This document shows, piece after piece, positions 8,158 to 17,382 of a stretch of 52,437 bases of DNA. The position numbers were made by a program, and so were the translations under genes. Each line of letters starts with the position of its first letter. Position 1 is the stretch's first letter. A model generated the notes under the pieces. That model saw only the letters and a list, made by a program, of their open reading frames with translations, was not told the origin of the DNA and searched no databases. The stretch comes from a virus, in IMG/VR virus record IMGVR_UViG_3300032242_002237, positions 1 to 52,437 of that record; one strand, 5' to 3'.

Positions 8158-8607
8158 ATGTGGAAATCAACTGTGTCCGACCGACTGGACAAATGGAAGT
8201 CGTTTCGTCATTCTCTCAACAACCTGCCAGTAGAACAAGCACTGGATGCCGTGGCCCAGTTCTGGATCCAGGCACCATTCACTCCCTATTACCTTGACCA
8301 TGAACGGCCAGATCTTTGGCCAGATCCATGGACCTTGATCGAAGAAAATTACTACTGTGATCTTGCAAAAGCCCTGGGCATCGTGTATACTCTATATCTA
8401 AGCGAACACAAAGGTTTGGAATTAAAACTGCGTATAATGAAAAGTTCCAGCAAAGAGCGTATCCAGTACAATTTAGTATTTGTTGACCAAGAGAAATATG
8501 TTCTTAATTTAGAACATGGAGAGGTAGTAAATAAAAAATCGATACCGCAAGATCTTGAACTTATCATCGAGTATGATAGAGACAGTTTGAAACTGGACCG
8601 ATTCTAA
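8158..8607 (+). CDS. Conserved phage protein of unknown function
   Basis: About 149 residues. ATG at 8158 is preferred over the TTG one codon upstream. It is Trp-rich at the N-terminus (MWKSTVSDRLDKWKSFRHSL) with a WPDPWTLIEENYYCDLAKALG core. I recall similar proteins in marine T4-like phages with no known function. The second half has a more A/T-rich codon choice than the first. It sits 13 bases before nrdA. Confidence 0.65.
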   Translation: MWKSTVSDRLDKWKSFRHSLNNLPVEQALDAVAQFWIQAPFTPYYLDHERPDLWPDPWTLIEENYYCDLAKALGIVYTLYLSEHKGLELKLRIMKSSSKERIQYNLVFVDQEKYVLNLEHGEVVNKKSIPQDLELIIEYDRDSLKLDRF

Positions 8608-8620
8608 AAACGAGGATTCA

Positions 8621-10921
8621 ATGAGCAATATACAAGTAACAAAAAGAAACGGCAACAGAGAACAACTGGATCTAGAGAAACTGCACAAAGTGGTTTTCTG
8701 GGCCACAGAAGGTATCACTGGTGTCAGCGCAAGCGAAGTAGAAATCCGCAGTCACATACAGTTCTACAACGGCATCAAGACCGCTGAGATCCAGGAAACT
8801 CTGATCAAGGCTGCCGCAGATCTCATCACAGAAGAAACACCCAATTACCAATACGTTGCTGGCAGGCTCATATGCTACCACCTGCGCAAACAAGTCTACA
8901 ATGACTATGAGCCGTGGCCCCTGCTGGATTTGGTAAAGAAAAACGTGGCGTCAGGATTCTATGACGATGGCCTGTTGGCTGCCTACAGTGCCGATGAGTG
9001 GGCACAACTGAACAATCACATTGATCACAAGCGTGATGAAAACTTTACCTATGCGGCCATGGAACAGTGGCGCGGCAAGTATCTAGTACAGAATCGCGTG
9101 ACCAAGGAAATCTTTGAAACACCACAGATGGCCTATATGTTGATCGCGGCCACCTTGTTCCAGACCTATCCACGAGAAACTCGCATCAAGTGGGTGAAAG
9201 AATACTATGATGCTGTGAGCAATCACGACGTCAGCTTGCCCACTCCAGTGATGGCAGGTGTGCGCACACCCATGAAGCAGTTCAGCTCTTGTGTGCTGAT
9301 TGAATCAGACGACAGCTTGGATTCAATCAATGCCACTGCCAGTGCAGTGGTCAAGTATGTGAGCCAGAAGGCCGGTATTGGTATCGGTGCTGGCAGGATC
9401 CGTGCGCTGGGTTCACCTATCAGGAATGGAGACGCATACCATACTGGTGTTGTCCCATTCTTCAAACTTTTTCAAGCCGCCACACGCAGTTGTAGCCAAG
9501 GTGGTGTGCGCAACGGTGCGGCCACCCTGTACTATCCCATCTGGCATCTTGAGATCGAAGACATGATCGTGCTCAAGAACAACAAAGGCACAGAAGACAA
9601 TCGTGTGCGCCACATGGACTATGGTGTGCAGTTCAACCGCATCATGTACGAGCGCCTGCTGAGTGGTGGAGACATCACCTTGTTCTCGCCCAAGGATGTG
9701 CCTGAGATGTACGACGCATTCTTCACAGACGCGGACCTGTTCAAGGAACTGTACGAAACAGCCGAACGCAACACCAAGCTACGCAAGAAGAAAATCAAAG
9801 CGAGTGAACTGTTCAGTCGCTTCATGCAAGAACGCAAAGATACCGGACGCATCTATCTGCAGAATGTGGACCATGCCAACAGCCACTCCCCATTCAAGCC
9901 AGAGAAGGCTCCGATCAAGATGAGCAATCTTTGCTGTGAAATCGATTTGCCAACTGTACCATTGAACGATGTCAATGACGAGGATGGTAGGATCGCACTT
10001 TGCACCTTGAGCGCGATCAATTGGGGCAATGTAAAAAGCCCACATGACTTCGAGAGGATGTGTCGTTTGGCAGTTCGTGGCCTCGATGCACTGTTGACTT
10101 ATCAAAAGTACCCTGTAAGAGCAGCCGAGCTAGCAACACTGGAGTTCCGTCCACTAGGCGTTGGTATCATCAATTTCGCCTACTGGTTGGCCAAGAATGA
10201 TGTGAGTTATTCGGACCCCCGTGCCCTGCCTTTGGTAGACGAGTATGCAGAAGCTTGGTCCTATTATTTGATCAAAGCTTCTGCAGACTTGGCCCAAGAA
10301 CAAGGTGCCTGCTTGCGATTTGATGACCTCAAGTACGCCGACGGCGTGTTGCCCATCGACAGCCGCAAGAAAGACATTGACGAACTGGTACCTTACCAAG
10401 AGCGCATGGACTGGCGCAGCCTGCGTGAGCAGATACTGAGCACAGGCATCCGCAATGCCACGCTCATGGCCATCATGCCTGCAGAAACATCTGCACAGAT
10501 CTCCAATGCTACCAATGGTATTGAGCCACCACGTAGCTATGTCAGCATCAAGCAGAGCAAGGATGGTGTGCTCAAGCAAGTGGTACCTGAGTATCGTAGA
10601 TTGAAAAACAAGTATGAACTGCTGTGGAATCAACGTAGCCCCGAAGGCTACATGAACATCTGCGCTGTGTTGCAGAAGTACATTGACCAAGGTATCTCAG
10701 TCAACACCAGCTACAATCCGCAGTTCTATGATGATGAAAAGATCCCCATGAGCGACATGCTCAAGCATCTCATACAGTTCTACAAGTATGGGGGCAAGCA
10801 GTTGTATTATTTCAATACCTATGACGGACAAGGCGAAATCGACATCGACAAGCTGGGTGCCAAGGACTCTCTACCACTAGAACCCTTAACTCAAGAAGAC
10901 TGCGAATCCTGCGTAATTTAA
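8621..10921 (+). CDS. nrdA: Ribonucleoside-diphosphate reductase, class I alpha subunit
   Basis: 766 residues, full length. It has an N-terminal ATP-cone (about 1-95), the large reductase barrel with FSSCVLIESDDS and NLCCEIDL segments, and the C-terminal ESC pair (CESCVI) that passes electrons from glutaredoxin. It reduces ribonucleotides to deoxyribonucleotides for phage DNA synthesis in the cytoplasm. It is followed by nrdB 28 bases later and then by glutaredoxin, forming a complete reductase set. The C-E-S-C end and partner NrdB support class Ia. A ribosome site (CGAGGA) precedes the ATG. Confidence 0.97.
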   Translation: MSNIQVTKRNGNREQLDLEKLHKVVFWATEGITGVSASEVEIRSHIQFYNGIKTAEIQETLIKAAADLITEETPNYQYVAGRLICYHLRKQVYNDYEPWPLLDLVKKNVASGFYDDGLLAAYSADEWAQLNNHIDHKRDENFTYAAMEQWRGKYLVQNRVTKEIFETPQMAYMLIAATLFQTYPRETRIKWVKEYYDAVSNHDVSLPTPVMAGVRTPMKQFSSCVLIESDDSLDSINATASAVVKYVSQKAGIGIGAGRIRALGSPIRNGDAYHTGVVPFFKLFQAATRSCSQGGVRNGAATLYYPIWHLEIEDMIVLKNNKGTEDNRVRHMDYGVQFNRIMYERLLSGGDITLFSPKDVPEMYDAFFTDADLFKELYETAERNTKLRKKKIKASELFSRFMQERKDTGRIYLQNVDHANSHSPFKPEKAPIKMSNLCCEIDLPTVPLNDVNDEDGRIALCTLSAINWGNVKSPHDFERMCRLAVRGLDALLTYQKYPVRAAELATLEFRPLGVGIINFAYWLAKNDVSYSDPRALPLVDEYAEAWSYYLIKASADLAQEQGACLRFDDLKYADGVLPIDSRKKDIDELVPYQERMDWRSLREQILSTGIRNATLMAIMPAETSAQISNATNGIEPPRSYVSIKQSKDGVLKQVVPEYRRLKNKYELLWNQRSPEGYMNICAVLQKYIDQGISVNTSYNPQFYDDEKIPMSDMLKHLIQFYKYGGKQLYYFNTYDGQGEIDIDKLGAKDSLPLEPLTQEDCESCVI

Positions 10922-10949
10922 CAAAACAATTAAAAGAGAGAACGTCACT

Positions 10950-12074
10950 ATGTCTGTTTTTGGACTGAATAAAAAATCCCATATCAATAGCCTTGCTTTC
11001 CTAGACTCCAACGGCGGAGTGACCATACAAAGATACGACACACTCAAGTATCGACAGTTTGACAAGCTCACTGACAAACAGCTGGGCTTTTTCTGGCGAC
11101 CTGAAGAAGTAGATGTAGGACATGATCAAAAGGACTTCAAAGAGCTCACGCCCTTTGAACAGCATATCTTTACCAGCAATCTCAAGCGACAGATCCTGCT
11201 TGACTCCGTGCAAGGTCGTGCGCCTGCCGCCGCCTTCTCTCCAATTGTGAGCCTACCAGAACTGGAGACGTGGATTGCAACTTGGACCTTTAATGAAACC
11301 ATCCATAGCCGTAGTTATACTCATATCATTCGCAATGTATACTCAGACCCTAGTAGAATTTTTGACGAACTCACCGACATCGAAGAGATTGTCAACTGTG
11401 CAAAAGACATCTCAGGCTACTACGATGCACTCATTGAAACTTCCAGCTGGTACAACCTACTGGGCTACGGCACACACACTGTGAATGGTCGCGAGGTTAT
11501 GGTTGAAGAATATGACCTCAAGAAGAAACTGTGGATGTGCCTCAACAGTGTGAATGCCTTGGAAGGCATCCGCTTCTATGTGAGCTTTGCCTGTTCCTGG
11601 GCATTTGCTGAACTGAAAAAGATGGAAGGCAATGCCAAGATCATCAAGCTGATCTGCCGTGATGAAAACGTACACCTGGGTAGCACACAGACCCTGCTGA
11701 AACTGTTGCCACAGGATGATCCCATCTTTGCTCGCATCAAGGAAGACACAGTCAAGGAATGTGAAGCCATGTTCCTGCAGGCCGCTCAACAGGAAAAAGA
11801 CTGGGCCGAATACCTGTTCAAGGACGGTAGCATGATTGGTCTCAACAAGCAGTTGCTATGTGACTACATTGACTGGTTGACCTGCAAGCGCATGACAGCC
11901 GTGGGATTGAAGTGTGGTATCAAGACCGGATCCAATCCATTGCCTTGGACCACCAAGTGGATTGCCGGAGCAGAAGTTCAAGTGGCCCCACAGGAAACTG
12001 AGATAAGTAGCTATGTGATTGGCGGTACCAAGCAGGACGTCGATTCAAATACTTTCACAGGATTCAGTCTATAA
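10950..12074 (+). CDS. nrdB: Ribonucleoside-diphosphate reductase, class I beta subunit
   Basis: 374 residues. The ferritin-like fold carries the expected helix segments FNETIHSRSYTHI (Glu and His iron ligands), CAKDISGYYDALIE (likely radical tyrosine region) and CRDENVHLG (second Glu-x-x-His pair). It forms the di-iron tyrosyl-radical cofactor used by NrdA. It is preceded by an AGAGAG ribosome site and ends one base before the glutaredoxin ATG, so the three genes are one operon. Confidence 0.97.
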   Translation: MSVFGLNKKSHINSLAFLDSNGGVTIQRYDTLKYRQFDKLTDKQLGFFWRPEEVDVGHDQKDFKELTPFEQHIFTSNLKRQILLDSVQGRAPAAAFSPIVSLPELETWIATWTFNETIHSRSYTHIIRNVYSDPSRIFDELTDIEEIVNCAKDISGYYDALIETSSWYNLLGYGTHTVNGREVMVEEYDLKKKLWMCLNSVNALEGIRFYVSFACSWAFAELKKMEGNAKIIKLICRDENVHLGSTQTLLKLLPQDDPIFARIKEDTVKECEAMFLQAAQQEKDWAEYLFKDGSMIGLNKQLLCDYIDWLTCKRMTAVGLKCGIKTGSNPLPWTTKWIAGAEVQVAPQETEISSYVIGGTKQDVDSNTFTGFSL

Positions 12075-12320
12075 ATGATTACAGTATACTCAAAGAACAA
12101 CTGCCCCTTCTGCGTTCAGGCCAAGAACCTGCTTACAAACAAAGGAATTGGCTTCACAGAAGTCAAAATCGACGAAGATTCAGACGCCAAGGACTTTATT
12201 TTGTCCAAGGGCCATCGCACAGTGCCACAGCTATACAAAGACGGCACACTGCTGGTAGAAGGCGGTTATCAAGGCCTGGCCAAACAGCCAGCTGAATTTT
12301 TCGAAACTCTCAAAGGATAA
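12075..12320 (+). CDS. Glutaredoxin
   Basis: 81 residues with the glutaredoxin active site C10-P-F-C13 near the N-terminus and a TVPQLY cis-proline segment further on, which bind and reduce disulfides using glutathione. Placed immediately after nrdB, it is the likely electron donor to the C-terminal cysteine pair of NrdA, as NrdC is in T4. Confidence 0.93.
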   Translation: MITVYSKNNCPFCVQAKNLLTNKGIGFTEVKIDEDSDAKDFILSKGHRTVPQLYKDGTLLVEGGYQGLAKQPAEFFETLKG

Positions 12321-12322
12321 CA

Positions 12323-12643
12323 ATGTTAATTCAAAAATCAAGCCACGACGTGGGTGACGTCGTAACATTCAAGCTCACCAATGGTGACGAAATAGTTGCC
12401 AAGATCGTAGAGATCACTGGTGAGGCATGGAAAATTGAACGCCCTTGCACTGTGGTGCCCAGTCAAAAAGGCATCATGCTGGTGGCCAGCCTGTTCACGG
12501 CAGAGCCTGATTTCCGTGCAGAGCTGAAAATGAGCCATGTGCTGTTGCACTCGGCCACAGCACAGCAGGTGCGTGATCACTATATTGAACAGACCACAGG
12601 TATCAAACCAGTTTCTGCCAGCTCGCTGATCACTGGTATTTAA
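12323..12643 (+). CDS. Sm-like beta-barrel phage protein
   Basis: 106 residues. The first 60 (DVVTFKLTNGDEIVAKIVEITGEAWKIERPCTV) look like an Sm/LSm-type barrel: two strands around a NGDE turn, then a basic strand. I recall similar short proteins in marine T4-like phages. The C-terminus (VRDHYIEQTTGIKP) is helical. It starts two bases after the glutaredoxin stop. An RNA-binding or regulatory role is possible but unproven. Confidence 0.6.
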   Translation: MLIQKSSHDVGDVVTFKLTNGDEIVAKIVEITGEAWKIERPCTVVPSQKGIMLVASLFTAEPDFRAELKMSHVLLHSATAQQVRDHYIEQTTGIKPVSASSLITGI

Positions 12644-12655
12644 TATACCCAGTTT

Positions 12656-12679
12656 TTCTAACGATAAGTATAGTTAGAA
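12656..12679 (+). promoter_or_regulatory. Hairpin containing TAAGTATAGTTA before a structural gene
   Basis: TTCTAAC (12656-12662) pairs perfectly with GTTAGAA (12673-12679) across a 10-base loop. The loop and 3' arm include the 12-mer TAAGTATAGTTA (12665-12676), which recurs exactly at 26900-26911 in front of csgF. The Shine-Dalgarno AGGGG and ATG (12692) lie just downstream and are not paired. A shared promoter or regulator site is possible. Confidence 0.5.
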
Positions 12680-12691
12680 CAGGGGAATTCA

Positions 12692-15115
12692 ATGGTAGCA
12701 ACAGTCGCAGGAGTATCCATAGGAGTACAGCCAGAGGCTCCGGCTCCTTACCCTCCCAAAGTCACACCATTACAGGTAACGCCGGGCATGGCGCAGACTG
12801 TGTCTGCTCTGCTGACCGATCCGCTGGCGCTGTTGCCCAACGGCACCATGACAGACTTGGCCAACGGACTTCAGGCCTATGGTACTGTGACCCAACGACT
12901 GACCAACTTGGTCAACACTGCCAGCACAGTGTTGGTCATACGCAATGCCATCAAGAATCACACACCTGGGTTGGCCTTGATGATTGCAGCCACTGCCACA
13001 TCAGCGGCCATGACAGCCGCAGGCTACAATCCCAACAACATCGTGGCATCGGCCATACAACGTGCCAATGAGATAGTCAGCAGTCCTTTGCAGTTCTTGG
13101 AAAAGATATTCCGCGGACACTCCCACACTCAGGCCAACTTTACCGGTGCTGTGGTATCAGCAGTGCTGAGAGACATTGCTGCCACCCAGCGACTGCTGTC
13201 TTCTGTACAGACTTTCTTGGACCTGCTCACTGGTGGAGTCACTTCCTATATTGGACCCAACGTTCCCACCACCACTGCCGCTCAACGACTACGTGCCGCA
13301 GGCATCAGTGTTGATGGCAACCACATACGTGCAGGACTCAGTGCCATGGCGCAGGCCATGCGCAATCTTGGTACGCTGTGGAGCCCCAGTGATGGCCTGC
13401 TGATTGGCACTCCCAATGGTCTGGTCCTGAGCCTCAAGCGCCAGGGCATTGCAGAAACTGCTGGACTGCGCCAGGCACTGCTGGACGTGGGTGTGTTCAT
13501 TGACGATGACCTTGATATAGCAGACATCAGTCCTTTCATCATACTCAATGCCCTACGCGAAATCAAAGGCCAACAACTGCAATACATTGTTGAACAGACC
13601 CACGTGAAAGTGGCCAATCCTGCAGGTTTGCTCAGTGCGGCTGACCTGTGCAACCCAGCTGTGCTGATGACACAAGAAGCCATCGACAACATTCCCTATG
13701 GTGACCTAGAACACTTTGGTCAGGCCATCTTCAGCATGGGCATCACTGACGTGAACATGTGGAGAGAAATAGCTGATGTGTTGGATCAGCTGGAACTGCC
13801 AGACGTGGGCAAGATCACCAATGCCAGTTTTGCGTCTGACATGAGCAACCTCAAGAACTACATAGGTCCAGGATCAGGCTTGTATGGTGAACCACAACTG
13901 ACAGACTTGATTGGCACTGCCGCGGGCGCAGTACACAACGAAGCATTTGCTATCATACAGCGCAGTGCTGGCACCATACTGCAAACACCAACCGGCGCCA
14001 ATCTCAAGACACAGCTGGACTACTATGATCAACACAACCAGTCCAGCGATCCGGGTTGGAACTCAGACCTAGGTTACAATCCTGTGGCAGTGAACAACTT
14101 GGTCACTGCTATCGAAGCACTGGACAACGGCAGTGATCCTGTGGTCACAGAAGCAGTGCAAGCTGCCAATCAGTCAGCTATTGACTCTGCCAACCAGTTA
14201 CTGGGCGAGATTGCCACAGCCATTGCTACAGGCTACAGCATCTGGGCCACAGTGTCTAGCCTGTACCAAATGGCAGTAAGTCTTGGAACTGCCATTGCGG
14301 CAACCGCCAAGAGCCTGGGCTCCGATGGAGGCAAGGTAGCTGGTGCCGCGGCCAACAATGCAGTCAAAGAATCCAGCAAGTTACCCGAAGGTTTTTGGCA
14401 GTATGCCATGACCGGCTTCAGGGCCGCATGGAAGATGGTGGAACAGATTTCTCAAGCAGTGGGCAGTAGTCCACAGGTGTTGGGCATGTTACAGAGTTGC
14501 ATAAACAGGAACTCAGTAGGCGGACAGGCCATCCTGGCCTTGATAGCAGAAACCAAGAACAAGAACCTGTTGGCCGGTATTGGTGTGGGACTGCCCACTG
14601 TTGATGTCAACAACGAGTATGCTCTCAAGCTGGCCGAAGGTGGTTATGGGCTGACCACAGACCAGCTGAACATCATAACACTGTATGCCGCCAACAACAA
14701 CTACTCACCTGCGCAAGTCACGGCCTTGATCAAGATGAACAGTTACTTTGGTTACCAGCGGCACTGGTTTGAAACCTTTGCTGGACTGTATGAACCTGGT
14801 TACCTCATACCTGTGGCCACCACAGTGAGTGGTACACAAACAGTGTACACCCAGCTGACCAGCTACAGCACACAAGCCATGCTGGTGGCCAATTTGGTCA
14901 CTTGGATAACTACCACTGACAACAGCGTGAGCAAGATCACAGCAGGCACACAGATTCGCATATTCCCACAAGGCTATGTGGACAGATCCATGTCTGGCAT
15001 CGTTTACAGTTACATTGGAACTGCCTTGGTGGCCAATATTTACCAGGCACTGGACCCAAGTGTCACTGCCACAGTGACACCAAATTATTCTTCCTGGTAC
15101 ATCACTGGTCAGTGA
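12692..15115 (+). CDS. Large Ala/Thr/Asn-rich probable structural protein
   Basis: 807 residues, rich in Ala, Thr, Asn and Gly and poor in charge, without a signal peptide. Long helical stretches with hydrophobic patches (for example LALMIAATATSAAMTAAGY and IATAIATGYSIWATVSSLYQMAVSLGTAIAATA) recall tape-measure or baseplate-hub proteins. The last 80 residues are beta-rich. Monocistronic, with its own upstream hairpin and good ribosome site. A virion role is inferred from size and composition only. Confidence 0.55.
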   Translation: MVATVAGVSIGVQPEAPAPYPPKVTPLQVTPGMAQTVSALLTDPLALLPNGTMTDLANGLQAYGTVTQRLTNLVNTASTVLVIRNAIKNHTPGLALMIAATATSAAMTAAGYNPNNIVASAIQRANEIVSSPLQFLEKIFRGHSHTQANFTGAVVSAVLRDIAATQRLLSSVQTFLDLLTGGVTSYIGPNVPTTTAAQRLRAAGISVDGNHIRAGLSAMAQAMRNLGTLWSPSDGLLIGTPNGLVLSLKRQGIAETAGLRQALLDVGVFIDDDLDIADISPFIILNALREIKGQQLQYIVEQTHVKVANPAGLLSAADLCNPAVLMTQEAIDNIPYGDLEHFGQAIFSMGITDVNMWREIADVLDQLELPDVGKITNASFASDMSNLKNYIGPGSGLYGEPQLTDLIGTAAGAVHNEAFAIIQRSAGTILQTPTGANLKTQLDYYDQHNQSSDPGWNSDLGYNPVAVNNLVTAIEALDNGSDPVVTEAVQAANQSAIDSANQLLGEIATAIATGYSIWATVSSLYQMAVSLGTAIAATAKSLGSDGGKVAGAAANNAVKESSKLPEGFWQYAMTGFRAAWKMVEQISQAVGSSPQVLGMLQSCINRNSVGGQAILALIAETKNKNLLAGIGVGLPTVDVNNEYALKLAEGGYGLTTDQLNIITLYAANNNYSPAQVTALIKMNSYFGYQRHWFETFAGLYEPGYLIPVATTVSGTQTVYTQLTSYSTQAMLVANLVTWITTTDNSVSKITAGTQIRIFPQGYVDRSMSGIVYSYIGTALVANIYQALDPSVTATVTPNYSSWYITGQ

Positions 15116-15293
15116 TAAACTGCTAGTATTACGGCTATTCTAACCCACTATATCCCCCATTATACTAGCTGTTATTGGGGTCTGAGCTTAGTTAGCCTTG
15201 ACATCTACCCAGCAATAGTGTATTATAACAAGTTGTTCCAAGCCGTAAATAGAACTACGGCTTGTTACAAAGTCGTTACTAAAGGAGAAAACA
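15116..15293 (+). promoter_or_regulatory. Structured control region upstream of the SleB hydrolase
   Basis: This 178-base gap holds an inverted repeat GCTAGTAT (15122-15129) / ATACTAGC (15162-15169), a sigma70-type promoter TTGACA (15198-15203)-17-TATTAT (15221-15226), and a perfect 8-bp hairpin AAGCCGTA (15240-15247) / TACGGCTT (15256-15263) in the 5' leader whose loop contains GTAAATA. A ribosome site (AAAGGAG) and ATG (15294) follow. The leader hairpin could tune timing of the lysis enzyme. Confidence 0.65.
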
Positions 15294-15896
15294 ATGAAAA
15301 CTCTCGCCCAGGGAACGCCCCAAGCGTTTACAGGAACAGTGGCTAAGGTACTGGTAGTGGCATTCGGTGCTGTCTTGGCACTGTTAATTGCTACCAAGGT
15401 CACGGAAGCGAAAATGCAACATTTGAAACGAGAACAGGCATCACTTGAACCCTCAAAGGTCACCGCTGCCATTCGTGAACGTGAGCTCAAATGTCTAGCC
15501 CAGAACATCTACTACGAAGCAGGTTATGAGCCCTTCGAAGGCAAGGTGGCAGTGGCACAGGTAACCATGAACCGATCAGAGTCTGGAAAATTTCCCAAGG
15601 ACATCTGTGGCGTGGTCTACCAAAAGACTGCACTGTATGGATCCACCATTTGTCAGTTCAGCTGGTATTGCGAAACACCAAAGAACACAGGCAACCCGCC
15701 CGTGAACAGTGACGCATACAAAGAAAGCATGGAAGTGGCCAAGAAGGTCCTGCTGGAAGGTTTCCGTCTTGACGGACTCAAGGAAGCCTTGTATTTCCAC
15801 GCAGACTATGTGAAAGGCAACTGGGGCAAGCAAAAGCTGGCTCAGATTGGCAGACACATATTCTATGCAGAACCCAAGAACGTGGCACTCAACTAA
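15294..15896 (+). CDS. Cell wall hydrolase of the SleB/CwlJ family with N-terminal membrane segment
   Basis: 200 residues. An uncharged Ala/Gly/Val-rich segment (about 14-34) is followed by the hydrolase domain (about 65-195) with the conserved CLAQNIYYEAGYEPFEGKVAVAQVTMNR signature, E75 being the likely catalytic glutamate, then C-Q-F-S-W and the YFHADYV end. This family cleaves peptidoglycan. The weakly hydrophobic anchor suggests a signal-anchor-release endolysin, exported by the host Sec system and freed on membrane depolarisation; this is inference. The next gene is a holin candidate. Confidence 0.85.
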   Translation: MKTLAQGTPQAFTGTVAKVLVVAFGAVLALLIATKVTEAKMQHLKREQASLEPSKVTAAIRERELKCLAQNIYYEAGYEPFEGKVAVAQVTMNRSESGKFPKDICGVVYQKTALYGSTICQFSWYCETPKNTGNPPVNSDAYKESMEVAKKVLLEGFRLDGLKEALYFHADYVKGNWGKQKLAQIGRHIFYAEPKNVALN

Positions 15897-15918
15897 AACT
15901 TTTTATCAAGGATAAATC

Positions 15919-16254
15919 ATGGAAATCAAAAAATTCAATGGCACCATCAACTTTGATGGATTCAAGTCTTGGATCACGGAATGGTTCGTGGTTCACTTTG
16001 CCAAGCTCAGTGCCGACACCATGGGCTGGATGGCTGCCATACTCATACACCTGGCAACCATTCCAACCTTGATTGCCACAGCCGCTGGCTTGAGCGATCG
16101 CATGCCTCCAGTGGACATGGTGCTGTTCATGTGGGCCGCACTGTTGCTGTTGTTCTGCCGAGCCACCATACTCAAGGACAGCCTCAACATCATCACCATC
16201 GGATTGGGCTTTGCTGTACAAGCAGTGCTCATGGCATTGATGATTTTCAAGTAA
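15919..16254 (+). CDS. Small three-helix membrane protein, holin candidate
   Basis: 111 residues with about three hydrophobic segments (roughly 36-58, 64-85 and 92-110) and short loops. It lies 22 bases after the SleB hydrolase and just before a metallopeptidase-like gene. Size, helix number and position fit a class I-like holin, but there is no family signature, so another membrane role is possible. Confidence 0.55.
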   Translation: MEIKKFNGTINFDGFKSWITEWFVVHFAKLSADTMGWMAAILIHLATIPTLIATAAGLSDRMPPVDMVLFMWAALLLLFCRATILKDSLNIITIGLGFAVQAVLMALMIFK

Positions 16255-16255
16255 C

Positions 16256-16942
16256 ATGAAGTTCCTGGCTTTGATGCATGCTCTGTCGGCACAGCGTCAA
16301 AGCCAGCCTCTTGCTCCCAGCCAACTCACCGCACGTTGGCGCCGCGTGGTAGACCCACGTGTGATACGATTGAAAACCACCCGCAGTTATGCAGTAGATC
16401 CCGACACAGTTGTGGTAGGTGGTACCTATGATCAAGAAGATGAAAAGCTGGGCCTGCCCTGCATAGAAATCAGCCTGGTGTATCATCCTGAACAAGAAAC
16501 CATACAGCTGGATGACACACACTGGACCAGAGCCTGCTTGGACCTGGCCGAGTGCATAGGGCATGAGCAAATACACCAAGAGCAAGCACATCGCCGCGGT
16601 TGGCGATCACGTGCCTATCGTAGCCAGGCTCAAGACCAACGCCTGCGAGAAGAGCAACAGTACCTGGGTGCTGGCTGTGAGATCGACGCCTATGGTTTCA
16701 GCATCGCGGCCGAGCTGTGCCACTTGCATGGTGTGTTTGAACCAACCGACAGCACACTTGAGCAGGTGTTCATGTATCGTGTGTATCGAGACACTTTTGC
16801 CGAAGATCAATCTGTGTTACTAGAATTAAGAAAATGCATCAGTAAATACTTGTGTCGGCTGGAGGTCGACTATCATGACAAAACAGACCCAAGAGTTATC
16901 AGACCAAGAACAAGACGATCTAAGCGAAGACCTGGCAAGTGA
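16256..16942 (+). CDS. HExxH-containing metallopeptidase-like protein
   Basis: 228 residues. H103-E104-Q-I-H107 (IGHEQIHQEQ) is a zincin-type motif in a helix following an ECIG strand end; a possible third ligand lies in the helix with CEIDAYGFSIAAE. Both ends are strongly basic. Similar HExxH proteins occur in T4-like phages without assigned substrates. It overlaps the next gene by 68 bases in another frame. Confidence 0.6.
   Translation: MKFLALMHALSAQRQSQPLAPSQLTARWRRVVDPRVIRLKTTRSYAVDPDTVVVGGTYDQEDEKLGLPCIEISLVYHPEQETIQLDDTHWTRACLDLAECIGHEQIHQEQAHRRGWRSRAYRSQAQDQRLREEQQYLGAGCEIDAYGFSIAAELCHLHGVFEPTDSTLEQVFMYRVYRDTFAEDQSVLLELRKCISKYLCRLEVDYHDKTDPRVIRPRTRRSKRRPGK
16841..16850 (+). promoter_or_regulatory. 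Late-like promoter AGTAAATACT inside the preceding gene
   Basis: TAAATACT lies 24 bases before the ATG at 16875, inside the 3' end of the metallopeptidase-like gene. A GGAGG ribosome site (16860-16864) lies between. It would give the small downstream gene its own late transcript. Confidence 0.5.
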
Positions 16943-17105
16943 TGATTATGGATTCATAATAGGCTCAGATGGCACACTCAAACATATTTTCACACCCGAC
17001 GATTTTTATCTAGATCCTCCAGCCAACGTAAAGCGGATTTTGAAAATTTTAGGCATCAAGGATATAAATAGTTTGTCAATAGAAGGCGACGATACATTAC
17101 ATTGA
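16875..17105 (+). CDS. Small acidic hypothetical protein
   Basis: 76 residues, very acidic N-terminus (QELSDQEQDDLSEDLASDD) then YGFIIGSDGTLKHIFTPDDFYLDPPANVKRILKILGI. It overlaps the previous gene by 68 bases but has its own late-like promoter and GGAGG ribosome site, and a terminator follows. No known family. Confidence 0.6.
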   Translation: MTKQTQELSDQEQDDLSEDLASDDYGFIIGSDGTLKHIFTPDDFYLDPPANVKRILKILGIKDINSLSIEGDDTLH

Positions 17106-17126
17106 TCATGAACGCATGGTCAAGGG

Positions 17127-17154
17127 AAAGCCCGGGAGAACCGGGCTTTTTCTT
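17127..17154. terminator. Bidirectional intrinsic terminator
   Basis: AAAGCCCGG (17127-17135) pairs with CCGGGCTTT (17141-17149) across a 5-base loop, with A and T runs on either side. It separates convergent genes ending at 17105 (+) and 17164 (-). Confidence 0.85.
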
Positions 17155-17163
17155 TGGCAGGAA

Positions 17164-17382
17164 TCAGAGAAACTGTTTCAGCAGTTCTTGTGCTTCTGTG
17201 GTGTCAGACACTTCGTCAGCAAATGCCATCTGCATCAACTGAATGATGGTACGGCAATCACGTTGATCTGCAGGAGGCAGGGTGGCAATGAATGCCTCCA
17301 CACCTTCTCGGCTACTGATGGCCCACATGATGTCAGCCAGGGCTGATTGCTTGCGATTGAGTCCGTCAATTTGAATGTCCAT
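17164..17382 (-). CDS. Small conserved phage protein
   Basis: 72 residues (MDIQIDGLNRKQSALADIMWAISSREGVEAFI...). The LNRKQ-x-LADIMWA start recalls short proteins in T4-like phages; function unknown. It is the last gene of a minus-strand group of four and overlaps the SWIM-domain gene by 17 bases. Confidence 0.65.
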   Translation of the reverse strand: MDIQIDGLNRKQSALADIMWAISSREGVEAFIATLPPADQRDCRTIIQLMQMAFADEVSDTTEAQELLKQFL